The translations under genes and the position numbers were made by a program. From the NCBI GenBank assembly GCA_964483145.1, contig CAZAAK010000006.1, positions 1-44,232 of the forward strand: a stretch of DNA of 44,232 nucleotides, given 5' to 3'. This DNA comes from Colimorpha sp964483145. GTDB taxonomy: Bacteria > Bacteroidota > Bacteroidia > Bacteroidales > P3. The notes below the pieces were generated by a model that saw only the letters and a list, made by a program, of their open reading frames with translations, was not told the DNA's origin and did no database searches. Below are positions 23,456-32,833 of this stretch, one piece after another; positions within the stretch are counted from its first letter, which is position 1, and the number at the start of each line of letters is the position of its first letter.

Positions 23456-24904
23456 ATGAAGTTATCAAATATAATAGCAGGTCTTTATCCGGTGATGCCG
23501 GTGACCCTTGACCCCGAAGTGGGGGAGATTTGTTTCGACTCGCGCAGGGTGGTCAAGGGCAGTTGCTTTGTGGCACAAGTGGGTACCAAAACCGACGGCC
23601 ACGCTTATATTGATGCTACCGTCAAGGCTGGCGCTGTGGCTGTTGTCTGCCAACGGATGCCCGAAAATCCACAGCAAGGCGTTGCCTATGTGGTGGTAGA
23701 GAATAGCGATGAGGCATTGGGAATCATGGCGGATAATTACTATGGTCACCCTTCGCGACGGTTGAAACTAGTGGGCATAACTGGAACTAACGGCAAAACT
23801 ACCACGGTGACTCTGCTTCACCGTTTGTTTCGCGAGCACGGATGTCATGCAGGCTTGATTTCCACCATTGTCAATAAAATTGACGAGCAGGAGATACCAG
23901 CCAACCATACCACTCCCGATGCCATTGAGTTGAACAGCCTTTTGCGCCAGATGGTGGATGCCGGTTGCCAATACGCCTTTATGGAGGTGAGTAGCCACGC
24001 GGTGGTGCAGAACCGCATAGCCGGCCTTACGTTTGCCGGAGGCATCCTCAGCAATATCACACATGACCATTTGGACTTTCACAAGACAATGGCCAACTAT
24101 ATCGCAGCCAAGAAGATGTTTTTCGATAATCTCCCAGCTAAGGCTTTTGCGCTGACCAATATTGACGACCGCAATGGAATGGTGATGGTGCAAAACACCA
24201 AAGCCGCAGTAAAGACGTACAGCCTGCTGAAGTCTGCCGACTTCACTTGCAAGATTGTGGAAGATACCTTCCAGGGTTTGCAAATGGAAATAAACGGGCA
24301 GGAAGTGTACACTCGTTTGGTGGGCCGCTTTAATGCCTATAACCTTACTGCCATCTATGGAGTTGCCGTTTTGCTAGGGGTTGCCCCTGCCGAGGCGTTG
24401 CGCTTGCTGAGCACCCTTTCGGCCGCCGCCGGCAGGTTTCAATATGTTTCGGGCAAGGGCTTGGTGGCTATTGTCGATTATGCCCATACCCCAGATGCGC
24501 TCGAGAATGTTCTCTCCACAATCAACGATATTCGGCGGCCTAGCCAGATGCTCTTTACTGTAGTAGGGTGCGGCGGCGACAGAGACACTACCAAGCGCCC
24601 GGAAATGGCGCGGATAGCCCTTAAGATGAGCGACCGCTTGATACTTACCTCCGACAACCCCCGCTCCGAGGATCCGGAAAAGATATTGGATGACATGGAG
24701 TCGGGGCTGAGTAACAACGAAAAGGGGCTGGTGGTGCGTATTGCAGACCGCCGTTCCGCTATCAAGACTGCCGTAATGATGGCCCGCGAGGGCGACATCA
24801 TTCTAGTGGCAGGGAAGGGCCACGAGAAATACCAGGACATAGGTGGTGTTAAACATCATTTTGACGATGTGGAGGAATTGGAGAGGCTGTTGGGGGTTGA
24901 GTGA
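23456..24904 (+). CDS. murE: UDP-MurNAc-tripeptide synthetase MurE (meso-DAP type)
   Basis: Cytoplasmic ligase of 482 residues adding the third stem-peptide residue. The N-terminal UDP-binding domain is followed by the ATP loop GITGTNGKTTT (about residue 106), the central NHTTPDAIEL block and the C-terminal domain with LTSDNPRSEDP near residue 400. The DNPR motif is the known marker for meso-diaminopimelate as substrate. I chose the ATG at 23456; a GTG at 23441 overlapping the ftsI stop is also in frame. Confidence 0.97.
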   Translation: MKLSNIIAGLYPVMPVTLDPEVGEICFDSRRVVKGSCFVAQVGTKTDGHAYIDATVKAGAVAVVCQRMPENPQQGVAYVVVENSDEALGIMADNYYGHPSRRLKLVGITGTNGKTTTVTLLHRLFREHGCHAGLISTIVNKIDEQEIPANHTTPDAIELNSLLRQMVDAGCQYAFMEVSSHAVVQNRIAGLTFAGGILSNITHDHLDFHKTMANYIAAKKMFFDNLPAKAFALTNIDDRNGMVMVQNTKAAVKTYSLLKSADFTCKIVEDTFQGLQMEINGQEVYTRLVGRFNAYNLTAIYGVAVLLGVAPAEALRLLSTLSAAAGRFQYVSGKGLVAIVDYAHTPDALENVLSTINDIRRPSQMLFTVVGCGGDRDTTKRPEMARIALKMSDRLILTSDNPRSEDPEKILDDMESGLSNNEKGLVVRIADRRSAIKTAVMMAREGDIILVAGKGHEKYQDIGGVKHHFDDVEELERLLGVE

Positions 24905-24982
24905 AAATAGGGTTGATAAAGTAAAGTAGAGGAATTAACGGGGCGTATGGGTTTTTGAAACTGCAAAAATAGAAAATAAAAT

Positions 24983-26155
24983 ATGTTATACTACCTTTTT
25001 GATTGGTTGGATAGGGCGTGTGACTTCCCAGGCGCGGGGGTGTTCCAATACATCTCGTTCCGGGCAGCTATGTCGGCAATTACATCGTTGCTGATTATGC
25101 TGGTATTTGGTAGACGATTTATCCGTTTTATCCGCCGTAAGTCGATAGGTGAGACTGTGCGCAACCTTGGTTTGCAAGGGCAGAAGGAGAAGGAAGGTAC
25201 GCCCACAATGGGTGGGTTGCTGATTCTTTCTGCCATCATCATTCCCACCTTGTTGTTTGCCAAACTCGACAATATTTATGTGATTGTTATGTTGGTTACT
25301 ACTGTGTGGTTGGGAATGATTGGATTTGTTGACGATTATATCAAAGTCTTCAAAAAAGACAAACAGGGTCTCCCTGGCAAGTTCAAGGTTTTTGGTCAAG
25401 TGACGCTTGGGTTGGGTGTAGGGTTGTTGCTCTCGTTCCATCCCGCCATTGCGTCCACCAAAACCACCATTCCCTTTGTTAAAGGCAATGAGTTCGACTA
25501 CGCATGGCTGATTGGCTGGATGGGAGACTGGACCCAGAACTATGTGTGGGTGGTCTATGTTCTTGTGGCCATCTTTGTGGTTACGGCAGTTTCCAATGCT
25601 GCCAACCTCACCGATGGCATCGACGGACTGGCTACTAGCACAGCAGGCATTGTGGGCGGTGTTTTGGCCATTTTGGCATGGCTATCGGGCAATATTATCA
25701 TGGCCAACTATCTGAATATTGTCTATTTGACAAATATTGGCGAGCTTACGGTCTTTATCACAGCCTTTGTGGGGGCAACGTTAGGTTTTCTGTGGTTCAA
25801 TACCTTCCCCGCGGAGGTGTTTATGGGTGATACTGGTTCTTTGGCGTTGGGGGGTATCATTGCGGTGTTTGCCCTCCTAATCCGCAAGGAATTGTTGCTC
25901 CCGGTCCTTTGTGGAATCTATGTGGTGGAGGATTTTTCGGTCATCTGGCAGACGTGGGGGTGCAAGCGCTACCGTCGCAGACACAAACTTCCCGCTGGGG
26001 AGCCCGTGCCTGTGGAGAAACGTCCTTTTCTTATGACGCCAATTCATCACCACTATCAGAAAAAAGGTATTCCCGAGCCCAAGATTGTGCAGAGGTTTGC
26101 CATCATTGGCATCCTGCTAGCCATCGTAAGCATCGTGACACTCAAACTTAGATAA
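24983..26155 (+). CDS. mraY: phospho-MurNAc-pentapeptide transferase MraY
   Basis: Integral membrane enzyme (390 residues, about ten helices) that moves phospho-MurNAc-pentapeptide to undecaprenyl phosphate to give lipid I. Conserved features: GTPTMGGLLI, the first Asp pair in FVDDYIKVFKKDK, NLTDGIDGLA, FMGDTGSLALGG and the C-terminal MTPIHHHYQKKG. The extra loops in the middle, including the KGNEFDYAWLIGWMGDWTQN stretch, are typical of Bacteroidota MraY. It lies 78 bases after murE. Confidence 0.97.
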   Translation: MLYYLFDWLDRACDFPGAGVFQYISFRAAMSAITSLLIMLVFGRRFIRFIRRKSIGETVRNLGLQGQKEKEGTPTMGGLLILSAIIIPTLLFAKLDNIYVIVMLVTTVWLGMIGFVDDYIKVFKKDKQGLPGKFKVFGQVTLGLGVGLLLSFHPAIASTKTTIPFVKGNEFDYAWLIGWMGDWTQNYVWVVYVLVAIFVVTAVSNAANLTDGIDGLATSTAGIVGGVLAILAWLSGNIIMANYLNIVYLTNIGELTVFITAFVGATLGFLWFNTFPAEVFMGDTGSLALGGIIAVFALLIRKELLLPVLCGIYVVEDFSVIWQTWGCKRYRRRHKLPAGEPVPVEKRPFLMTPIHHHYQKKGIPEPKIVQRFAIIGILLAIVSIVTLKLR

Positions 26156-26281
26156 ACACAAGCTCCGCACATTGCCTGCCGAGGCGCACGCCGTAGCGGG
26201 CAAACACAAACAGGCGCGCATCCTGCCAGAAACATTATTCGGAGCACATACAATACAAACTGTAAAATACACTGATTGACA

Positions 26282-26821
26282 ATGAGTATAGAACTATTGA
26301 CAAACTTGGGCCGCGATCGTGTTCATGACGGCTTAGCAGCCGTAGACGCATCCAAACTGCGCCAAATGCGCGACAAGGCTCTGCGTAGCTGCTTCACCCG
26401 TTTGGAAGAAACGGCCTATCGTATGGAATACGTGGCGCGTATCCACGGCAAGGAATTTATCAACGATGCCGCAGGACGTAGCGTCAATGCCACTTGGTAT
26501 GCCTTGGAGAATACCGAGGGCAGTATTGTTTGGATTGCCTTTGGCGGCGACAATGAAACCGACTACTCGAGGTTGCGTCCTATGGTTCTGCGCAAGGTGC
26601 GCATGCTCATTTGCGTGGGTAGCGACAACCAACATCTGCATGATGCTTTCAAGGACGTGGTTTCGGACATTCGCGATGTGGAGAGCATTGGTGCTGCCGT
26701 GCATTGTGCCTGCTACAGCATGCTTGAGAATGCCAAGGTACTTTTTTCGCCGGCCACGCGCAACGGATTCTCCGACGAAACTGCTGGGCGTATCTTCCGT
26801 CATGAGGTCAATGAACTATAA
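26282..26821 (+). CDS. MurD remnant: C-terminal (glutamate-ligase) domain only, substrate residues lost
   Basis: A 179-residue protein occupying the murD slot between mraY and ftsW. From about residue 46 it lines up with the MurD C-terminal domain: YRMEYVARIHGKEFIND matches the HRLE-VA-GVEFIND block, then NATWYALEN, VWIAFGGDNETDYS, MLICVGSDN and VLFSPATRNGF. The N-terminal UDP-binding and central ATP-binding domains (P-loop GTNGKT/S) are absent; the first 45 residues are helical and unassigned. Positions equal to E. coli Arg302 and Asp317 are kept, but Thr321, Lys348, Ser415 and Phe422 read R, N, N and A (numbering from memory). It cannot be a working MurD. The frame is intact and its stop overlaps the ftsW start (TAATG). 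The start is ATG at 26282; a TTG at 26276 is possible. Confidence 0.8.
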   Translation: MSIELLTNLGRDRVHDGLAAVDASKLRQMRDKALRSCFTRLEETAYRMEYVARIHGKEFINDAAGRSVNATWYALENTEGSIVWIAFGGDNETDYSRLRPMVLRKVRMLICVGSDNQHLHDAFKDVVSDIRDVESIGAAVHCACYSMLENAKVLFSPATRNGFSDETAGRIFRHEVNEL

Positions 26822-28011
26822 TGAAGCGTAAACTGAATATTCTGGCCGGTGATAAAGCCCTGTGGGTGATATTCATCTTTATGGGTGTCATCTCGTTGGT
26901 GGCGGTCTATAGCACAATAGGCTATTCCGCCATTACCGACTATCACACTACACCTAGGTTGATGTTTTTCAAACATCTGGGGATTGTGGTGGCTAGTTTT
27001 ATTTTCGTTATACTGCTTTCCCGCCTCAATTACCGTAGTTTTTCCAATTTATCGCTTTTTGGGTACATCGTTTCCATAGCATTACTGGCACTGGTGGCAA
27101 TTATGCATACTCGCTGGATTAAGATTCCCGGTATGCCGTCCTTTCAACCATCGGAGCTTGCCAAGATAGTGCTGATGGTATTTTTGGCCCGCCAGATTGC
27201 TCGCAATCGCGACAAGCTAGACGAAAAGGGAACCTTTTGGTCTCTTTTGCTTGCGATAGCATTGGTTTGCATTTTTGTGGTAGGGGAGAACCTTTCAACG
27301 GCATTGCTTATATTTGTAGCTGGCTACATTCTACTTTTCTTTGGCGGGGTGAACCGTAGCCTGTGGTGGCGCGTATTTTTGGTGCTTGTAGCCTTGGGCG
27401 CGATAGCCTTTGCAGTCATCTACTTTTATGGCGACAGGATGGACCTATTCAGGTCCTCCACTTGGGGGCATCGGTTGCAAGCTTGGCTAAACCCCAACCC
27501 CGATGAACTGAACCAAGAGAACATGGCCCGTATGGCAGTGGCGCGTGGTGGATTTACCGGTACCGGCATTGGCACTACGATTCATGGCCGCCTGATGACA
27601 CAGGCTCATAACGATTTTATATATGCCATTATCATGGAGGAGAAGGGTTTGCTTGGTGGCATTGTCATCTTCTTGCTCTATGTACTCTTTTATTTTCGTT
27701 GCATCCGCATAGCCAATGCCTGCAACGGACTTTTTGGTAGCCTTAGTGTGGCTGGCATTGGAACGGTGATTTTTCTGCAGGCCTTTATCAATATGTCGGT
27801 TGCGGTGGGGGTGTTGCCGGTTACAGGGCAAACGTTGCCGTTTATAAGTTATGGAGGTACGTCCTATGTTTTTTTGGCTATGGGTGTGGCGGTGATACAG
27901 TCGGTGGCCATTGACAACAAAAAGCAGCGCCTTTTGGCGCAACAACAGGCAGGATGCGGAACGGCTTCTGATGAGGCTGTTGCGCAATCAGCGTACGATT
28001 CTTTGAATTAA
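26821..28011 (+). CDS. ftsW: FtsW, septal peptidoglycan glycosyltransferase (SEDS family)
   Basis: Integral membrane protein of 396 residues with about ten helices, polymerising lipid II at the septum with FtsI. SEDS features: FQPSELAKIVLMVFLA, the loop region with AHNDFIYAIIMEEKG and the C-terminal LPVTGQTLPFISYGGTSY. Position in a dcw cluster favours FtsW over RodA. The start codon overlaps the stop of the MurD remnant by one base (TAATG), so its translation may depend on that upstream frame. The C-terminal tail is Gln/Ala-rich. Confidence 0.96.
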   Translation: MKRKLNILAGDKALWVIFIFMGVISLVAVYSTIGYSAITDYHTTPRLMFFKHLGIVVASFIFVILLSRLNYRSFSNLSLFGYIVSIALLALVAIMHTRWIKIPGMPSFQPSELAKIVLMVFLARQIARNRDKLDEKGTFWSLLLAIALVCIFVVGENLSTALLIFVAGYILLFFGGVNRSLWWRVFLVLVALGAIAFAVIYFYGDRMDLFRSSTWGHRLQAWLNPNPDELNQENMARMAVARGGFTGTGIGTTIHGRLMTQAHNDFIYAIIMEEKGLLGGIVIFLLYVLFYFRCIRIANACNGLFGSLSVAGIGTVIFLQAFINMSVAVGVLPVTGQTLPFISYGGTSYVFLAMGVAVIQSVAIDNKKQRLLAQQQAGCGTASDEAVAQSAYDSLN

Positions 28012-28026
28012 AAAAAACAATAAGAC

Positions 28027-29136
28027 ATGAAAGCAATTATCAGTGGAGGAGGCAGTGGAGGACATATCTTCCCAGCAGTGGCAATAGCCAATGCAATTAG
28101 GGCTCGGCATGCCAGCGCACAGATACTCTTTGTGGGAGCAGAGGGGCGTATGGAGATGGAGAAGGTCCCGGCGGCAGGTTATGAGATTAAAGGGCTACCT
28201 ATTGCTGGCCTGCAACGCAAGCTGACGATCGCCAACATTATTAGGAACTTGCAATTGCCTCTCAAGGTGGTTCGTAGTCGATGCATGGTACGAAGTATCA
28301 TACGCGACTTTGATCCGGACATTGTGGTGGGTGTGGGCGGCTTTGCTAGCGAACCTACCCTTAAGGAAGCCTCTCGCATGGGCTACCCTACGCTGATTCA
28401 GGAACAGAACTCGTATGCAGGCCTTACCAACAGAACGTTAGCCAAGTCTGCAGATGTTATCTGCGTTGCCTACGAAGGCATGGACCGTTTCTTCCCCAAG
28501 GAAAAAATTGTCTATACCGGTAACCCTGTTCGCGCTGATATAGAGCAGATGTGTTGCACCAAGGAAGAGGGTTGCGCCCATTTTGGTGTTGTGTCAGACA
28601 AGCCGGTGATGCTTTCGGTAGGTGGTAGCTTGGGAGCGAGAAGCATCAATCGAATGGTTTTGGACAATTTGCAGTTTTTTAAAAACAACGGCATTCAGAT
28701 TATTTGGCAGACGGGCAAGTGGATGTACGAAGAGTCTGCCGAGGCCGTTAGGAAGGCGGGGTTGGAGCAGTGGGTAAAGGTGCACCGGTTCATCAACCGG
28801 ATGGATATGGCCTATGCTGCCGCCGATGTGGTTATTTCGCGTGCTGGAGCCATTGCTATATCGGAGCTGAGCTTGGTGGGGAAGCCGGTTATATTGGTTC
28901 CTTCCCCCAATGTGGCAGAGGACCATCAGACCAAGAATGCCATGGCCTTGGTTGATAAAGGTGCTGCGCTGATGGTAAAGGATGCCGAATGCGGGGGTGA
29001 GGGGCTAGCCAAGGCGTTGCAACTGATAGGCGACAAGGCTAGGTGTGAGCGGATGAGTCGGGCTATTCGGTCGATGGCTTCGCCCAAGGCAGCTGATAAG
29101 ATTGTTGACCAAATCGACAGATTGTTAAAGAAATAA
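28027..29136 (+). CDS. murG: UDP-GlcNAc:lipid I N-acetylglucosaminyltransferase MurG
   Basis: Peripheral inner-membrane GT-B enzyme (369 residues) that turns lipid I into lipid II. Signatures: the N-terminal glycine loop ISGGGSGGHIFPAVAIA, the VVGVGGFASEPTL block, the EQNSYAGLTNR segment, the second-domain loop VGGSLGARSINR, and the donor-binding VISRAGAIAISELSLVGKP. Normal length. It follows ftsW by 15 bases and is followed 4 bases later by murC. Confidence 0.97.
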   Translation: MKAIISGGGSGGHIFPAVAIANAIRARHASAQILFVGAEGRMEMEKVPAAGYEIKGLPIAGLQRKLTIANIIRNLQLPLKVVRSRCMVRSIIRDFDPDIVVGVGGFASEPTLKEASRMGYPTLIQEQNSYAGLTNRTLAKSADVICVAYEGMDRFFPKEKIVYTGNPVRADIEQMCCTKEEGCAHFGVVSDKPVMLSVGGSLGARSINRMVLDNLQFFKNNGIQIIWQTGKWMYEESAEAVRKAGLEQWVKVHRFINRMDMAYAAADVVISRAGAIAISELSLVGKPVILVPSPNVAEDHQTKNAMALVDKGAALMVKDAECGGEGLAKALQLIGDKARCERMSRAIRSMASPKAADKIVDQIDRLLKK

Positions 29137-29140
29137 AGAG

Positions 29141-30526
29141 ATGAACTACTATTTTCTTGGCATAGGCGGCATTGGAATGAGTGCCATTGCGCGGTTCTTC
29201 TGCCAACGCGGAGACAAGGTCAGCGGATACGACCGCACGGAGTCCCCGTTGACACGTCAACTGGTGCGGGAAGGCATTGCGGTTCACTATGATGATGACC
29301 CGAATCAAATTCCTGCGGATATAGACTTGGTGGTCTATACCCCGGCCGTTCCCCAAGAGACTGCCGAATTCCAATATCTTTTGCAAAGAGGCGTTCCCAT
29401 GAAGAAACGTTCGCAGGTGCTAGGCGAGCTTACTCGTGGCAAGAGATGCATTGCTGTGGCAGGCTCACACGGCAAGACCTCTACCTCGAGCATGATAGCC
29501 CATATCCTCAGTCGGACCGATCTTGGTTGCAGTGCCTTTTTGGGAGGTATTGCCAAAAATTTTGACTCCAATGTGGTTGTTGACAACAGAAGTGACTATG
29601 TGGTGGTGGAGGCCGATGAATATGACCGGTCTTTCCTTCAGTTGCACCCGTTTTGCTCGGTGATTACAGCCACCGACCCAGACCATCTGGATATCTATGG
29701 CACCCACGAGAACCTGTTGGAGGCTTTCCGTCAATTTGCTTCGCAGACCGAACCTGGAGGGACGCTGATTCTCAAAGAGGGTATTTCCATGTGTGAGGAG
29801 GGTGCCCACGATCAGAATCACCATGGGGTGCATCTTGACAATGTGGAGGCTATCATTCGTTCCTATACGGCCCGCGGGCTTGATGCAGACTATTACTCGC
29901 AGAATGTGAGAAACTATAATGGCAACATTTACTTTGACTTACGTACTCCACAAGGGGTGATTTATGATTTGGAACTGCCCAATACGGCGCTGTATTCCGT
30001 AGAGAACGCTGTCGCCGCTTCGGCCGCGGTGCTGAGTTTGGGCGTGAGCGACAGGCAAGTGCGGGAGGGCTTGGGTACTTACAGGGGTGTGCGCCGTCGT
30101 TTTGATTATCGTATCAAGACTAAGAATTTGGTGATGATTGATGACTATGCCCATCATCCACAGGAGATTGCCGCTTGTTTGGAGAGTGTTCGCTATCTCT
30201 ATCCGGGCAAGCGTGTGGTGGTTGTTTTCCAACCCCATCTCTATTCCCGCACGCGGGACTTTGCCGATGAGTTTGCTCAGGTGCTTTCCTCAGCCGATGA
30301 ACTGATAATGATGCCTATTTACCCTGCCCGTGAGCAACGTATCCCTGGTGTTTCCTCTAGCATGGTGTTGCACAAGGTTAAAGGTCTTTCCAAGTATCTC
30401 TGCTCTGCTGAGCAAGTGTTGGAACTGGTGCCGGCACTCTTTCCAGATGTGGTGGTGACAATGGGTGCTGGTGATATAGACCGGTTGGTCCCACGTTTGG
30501 AGGCAGTGCTGGCCAAGGACGCATAG
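29141..30526 (+). CDS. murC: UDP-N-acetylmuramate:L-alanine ligase MurC
   Basis: Cytoplasmic ATP-dependent ligase (461 residues) adding L-Ala to UDP-MurNAc. The N-terminal FLGIGGIGMSAIARFF dinucleotide-like loop binds the UDP substrate. The ATP loop reads GSHGKTSTSSMIAH (about residue 109), followed by VVEADEYDRSF, the central ATDPDHLDIYG and the C-terminal MIDDYAHHPQEI. All three Mur-ligase domains are present, in contrast to the upstream MurD remnant. Confidence 0.97.
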   Translation: MNYYFLGIGGIGMSAIARFFCQRGDKVSGYDRTESPLTRQLVREGIAVHYDDDPNQIPADIDLVVYTPAVPQETAEFQYLLQRGVPMKKRSQVLGELTRGKRCIAVAGSHGKTSTSSMIAHILSRTDLGCSAFLGGIAKNFDSNVVVDNRSDYVVVEADEYDRSFLQLHPFCSVITATDPDHLDIYGTHENLLEAFRQFASQTEPGGTLILKEGISMCEEGAHDQNHHGVHLDNVEAIIRSYTARGLDADYYSQNVRNYNGNIYFDLRTPQGVIYDLELPNTALYSVENAVAASAAVLSLGVSDRQVREGLGTYRGVRRRFDYRIKTKNLVMIDDYAHHPQEIAACLESVRYLYPGKRVVVVFQPHLYSRTRDFADEFAQVLSSADELIMMPIYPAREQRIPGVSSSMVLHKVKGLSKYLCSAEQVLELVPALFPDVVVTMGAGDIDRLVPRLEAVLAKDA

Positions 30527-30551
30527 TGCCTATAAAACGAAACAGCTGATA

Positions 30552-31289
30552 ATGAAAAAGAGAGCCAAGATAAAATCTATCCTACTCGTTGTCTTACTGG
30601 CAATACTAGTGTTGGCGGCTAATATTTGGCGTTGTCGGTCGCGGGTGCGTGATGTGCGCGTGGATATTGACTACTGCGGCGCCGATACCTTGGTGACTGA
30701 TTTCCAGGTGGCGGAGTTGGTGAAAAAGGAATTGCCTTTTCTGTTTTCTCAAATGCTTAGTGAGGTAGATCTTGGGGCAGTGGAGAGGGTCGCTGACGAG
30801 TCGCCTTATCTGCGAGACTGCGAGGCAGGAATATCTATCGGTGGCTCGGTTGTGGTGTTTGCTGTGCAGCGTAGGCCCATTGTGCGAGTATGTGCTGGGG
30901 GAAAGGAATATTACCTCGATGATAAGGGTTATCGCGTTCCCGTTAGTTGTATCGGTTCTTGTGACGTGATTGTTGCTAGCGGAAACATTCCAGGGAAAGG
31001 CAAGGGGCTGAATGAGGTGTGGATGTTGGCCAGTTTCTTTGACCGACATCCCGATATAGCGCCACTCTTCGACCAGATTTATCGTGATGATGCGGGCGAC
31101 CTTTTCGTTACCCCCAAGCTAGGTAACCATGTGGTGCAAGTAGGTACGGTAGAGAATCTGGAAGAGAAGTTCAATAATCTGAAGGCATTGTATGTCCGTG
31201 GACTGCCCAAAGCTGGTTGGGAGACATACAAAATGGTCAGTGTTAAGTATAACGGTCAAGTGGTTTGTACAAAAAGGAATAATAACTAA
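30552..31289 (+). CDS. ftsQ: FtsQ-like cell division protein
   Basis: Bitopic membrane protein (245 residues) with a short Lys/Arg-rich N terminus, one helix (about 9-25, ILLVVLLAILVLAANIW) and a periplasmic part that begins with a POTRA-like unit (VRDVRVDIDYCGADTLVTDF). A central aromatic/basic strand block (VVVFAVQRRPIVRVCAGG) and a C-terminal beta region follow. Position between murC and ftsA together with the topology gives the call; sequence identity within FtsQ/DivIB is low. It scaffolds the divisome with FtsL. Confidence 0.88.
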   Translation: MKKRAKIKSILLVVLLAILVLAANIWRCRSRVRDVRVDIDYCGADTLVTDFQVAELVKKELPFLFSQMLSEVDLGAVERVADESPYLRDCEAGISIGGSVVVFAVQRRPIVRVCAGGKEYYLDDKGYRVPVSCIGSCDVIVASGNIPGKGKGLNEVWMLASFFDRHPDIAPLFDQIYRDDAGDLFVTPKLGNHVVQVGTVENLEEKFNNLKALYVRGLPKAGWETYKMVSVKYNGQVVCTKRNNN

Positions 31290-31301
31290 ACACAATACAT
31301 C

Positions 31302-32687
31302 ATGAATAAATACATCGTAGGACTTGATATCGGAACAACCAAAATTGCTTGTTTTATTGGCGACCGCTCACAAAATGGTAAAATTCGTATTTTAGGTTTC
31401 GGTAAGACCGATTCTGTGGGCGTGGAACGTGGCGTGGTTCGCAATATTCGTGACACATCTGTATCCATACGTCGCGCAGTTTCTGAGGCGTCGGAAATGG
31501 CAAAATATGATGTTGAAGAGGTGTATGTAGGCATAGCGGGGCAACATATCAAGAGTCTTTCCAACACGGGTAGCACTATGATTCCCCAAGACCATCGCCA
31601 GATTGAGGAGTCTGATGTAGAACAGCTTATTGAGGATCAATACCGTGTGATGCTAGAGCCAGGAGAGGAGATTATCCACGTCTTTCCTCAAAGTTTTATT
31701 GTCGACAACGACAAGCTTGATCCGGAAATCAATCCAGTGGGTGTGGCAGGCAAATGCTTGATGGCCAATTTTCATATTGTTACCGGCAATGCAGCCAATG
31801 TTCGCAATATCCGTGAGGCTGTGGAAGGGGCTGGCTTGAAAATAAAGGGTGTGGTGCTTGAACCCATAGCTTCGGCTTATGCTGTGCTTGACGATCGTGA
31901 CAAGAATGCCGGTGTGGCTTTGGTGGACATTGGTGGTGGCACTACTGATATAGCCATCTTTCAGGATGGTATTATCCGTCATACTTCGGTTCTTCCTTTG
32001 GCAGGCAATGCTATTACTAGCGATATCCGCACGAACTGCAAAATTCTTAAACATCAAGCTGAAAGTCTAAAGACTAAGTTTGGCTCATGTGTGCCGAGTT
32101 TGGTCAATCAAGACGATATCGTTGCCATTCCAGGCATCCGCAATCAACCGCCCCGAGAGATTAGTGTAAAGACTCTGGCCGGCATTATCAAGGACCGTAT
32201 GCAAATCCTCTTAGAGCAGGTGCAATACGAAATACAACTATCTGGTTATGAACATCAATTGATTGCAGGAGTGGTGCTTACGGGTGGTGGAGCCCGATTG
32301 AAGAATATCAAGGAATTTGCCGAAGTGACAATTGGCATCGATGCTCGGATTGGAACACCCGATGAGCATCTCGACCAACAAGGTAGTGTAACCTTTGAGG
32401 ATCTGGCTCATCCGATGTATGCCACTGGTATAGGATTGGTTATTTACGGCTTGCTTGAGGCGGAAAAGAAACATCGTGATGATGTGGGGAAAGAAGTCGC
32501 GGAAGAGGTGGTTCCTGAGGAGGAAACTGTTGCTGTACCTGAAGAGGAGAAGCAACCGGAAGAAGCCCCGAGGCATCATAACCGGAAGAAGGAGAAAACC
32601 GACAAAGCTTCAAATGGAAAGGGTTTTGCCGAATCCATTAGAAATTGGCTCACCAGGATGTTTACGGACCCTGATTTGGGAGAATAA
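31302..32687 (+). CDS. ftsA: FtsA, actin-like membrane tether for FtsZ
   Basis: 461-residue actin-family ATPase. N-terminal phosphate-1 motif GLDIGTTKIACFIG, the SHS2/1C insertion with VYVGIAGQHIKS, phosphate-2 ALVDIGGGTTDIAIF (about residue 205-220) and the adenosine motif VVLTGGGARLKNI. After a Glu/Pro-rich linker (about 385-430) the chain ends in an amphipathic helix, FAESIRNWLTRMF, the expected membrane-targeting sequence. Placed between ftsQ and ftsZ as usual. Confidence 0.97.
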   Translation: MNKYIVGLDIGTTKIACFIGDRSQNGKIRILGFGKTDSVGVERGVVRNIRDTSVSIRRAVSEASEMAKYDVEEVYVGIAGQHIKSLSNTGSTMIPQDHRQIEESDVEQLIEDQYRVMLEPGEEIIHVFPQSFIVDNDKLDPEINPVGVAGKCLMANFHIVTGNAANVRNIREAVEGAGLKIKGVVLEPIASAYAVLDDRDKNAGVALVDIGGGTTDIAIFQDGIIRHTSVLPLAGNAITSDIRTNCKILKHQAESLKTKFGSCVPSLVNQDDIVAIPGIRNQPPREISVKTLAGIIKDRMQILLEQVQYEIQLSGYEHQLIAGVVLTGGGARLKNIKEFAEVTIGIDARIGTPDEHLDQQGSVTFEDLAHPMYATGIGLVIYGLLEAEKKHRDDVGKEVAEEVVPEEETVAVPEEEKQPEEAPRHHNRKKEKTDKASNGKGFAESIRNWLTRMFTDPDLGE

Positions 32688-32756
32688 CCGTCCGGACTGT
32701 TCATAAATTGTTAGTAAACACTTACCGCAAACTGCCAGATGTTGTGAATAAAATTG

Positions 32757-32764
32757 TAATTTTA
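32757..32764 (+). promoter_or_regulatory. possible ftsZ promoter (-7-like TAATTTTA)
   Basis: The 146-base, AT-rich gap between ftsA and ftsZ holds TAATTTTA followed by CA, one base off TAnnTTTG, about 70 bases before the ftsZ ATG. The gap is the largest inside the cluster, which fits a separate ftsZ promoter, but no -33 TTTG is at the right distance. Confidence 0.35.
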
Positions 32765-32833
32765 CACATTCAAAATATTTTGAGTTTATTTCATAAATAT
32801 ATAATTATCAGTAATTTAATAAGATAAATACCT

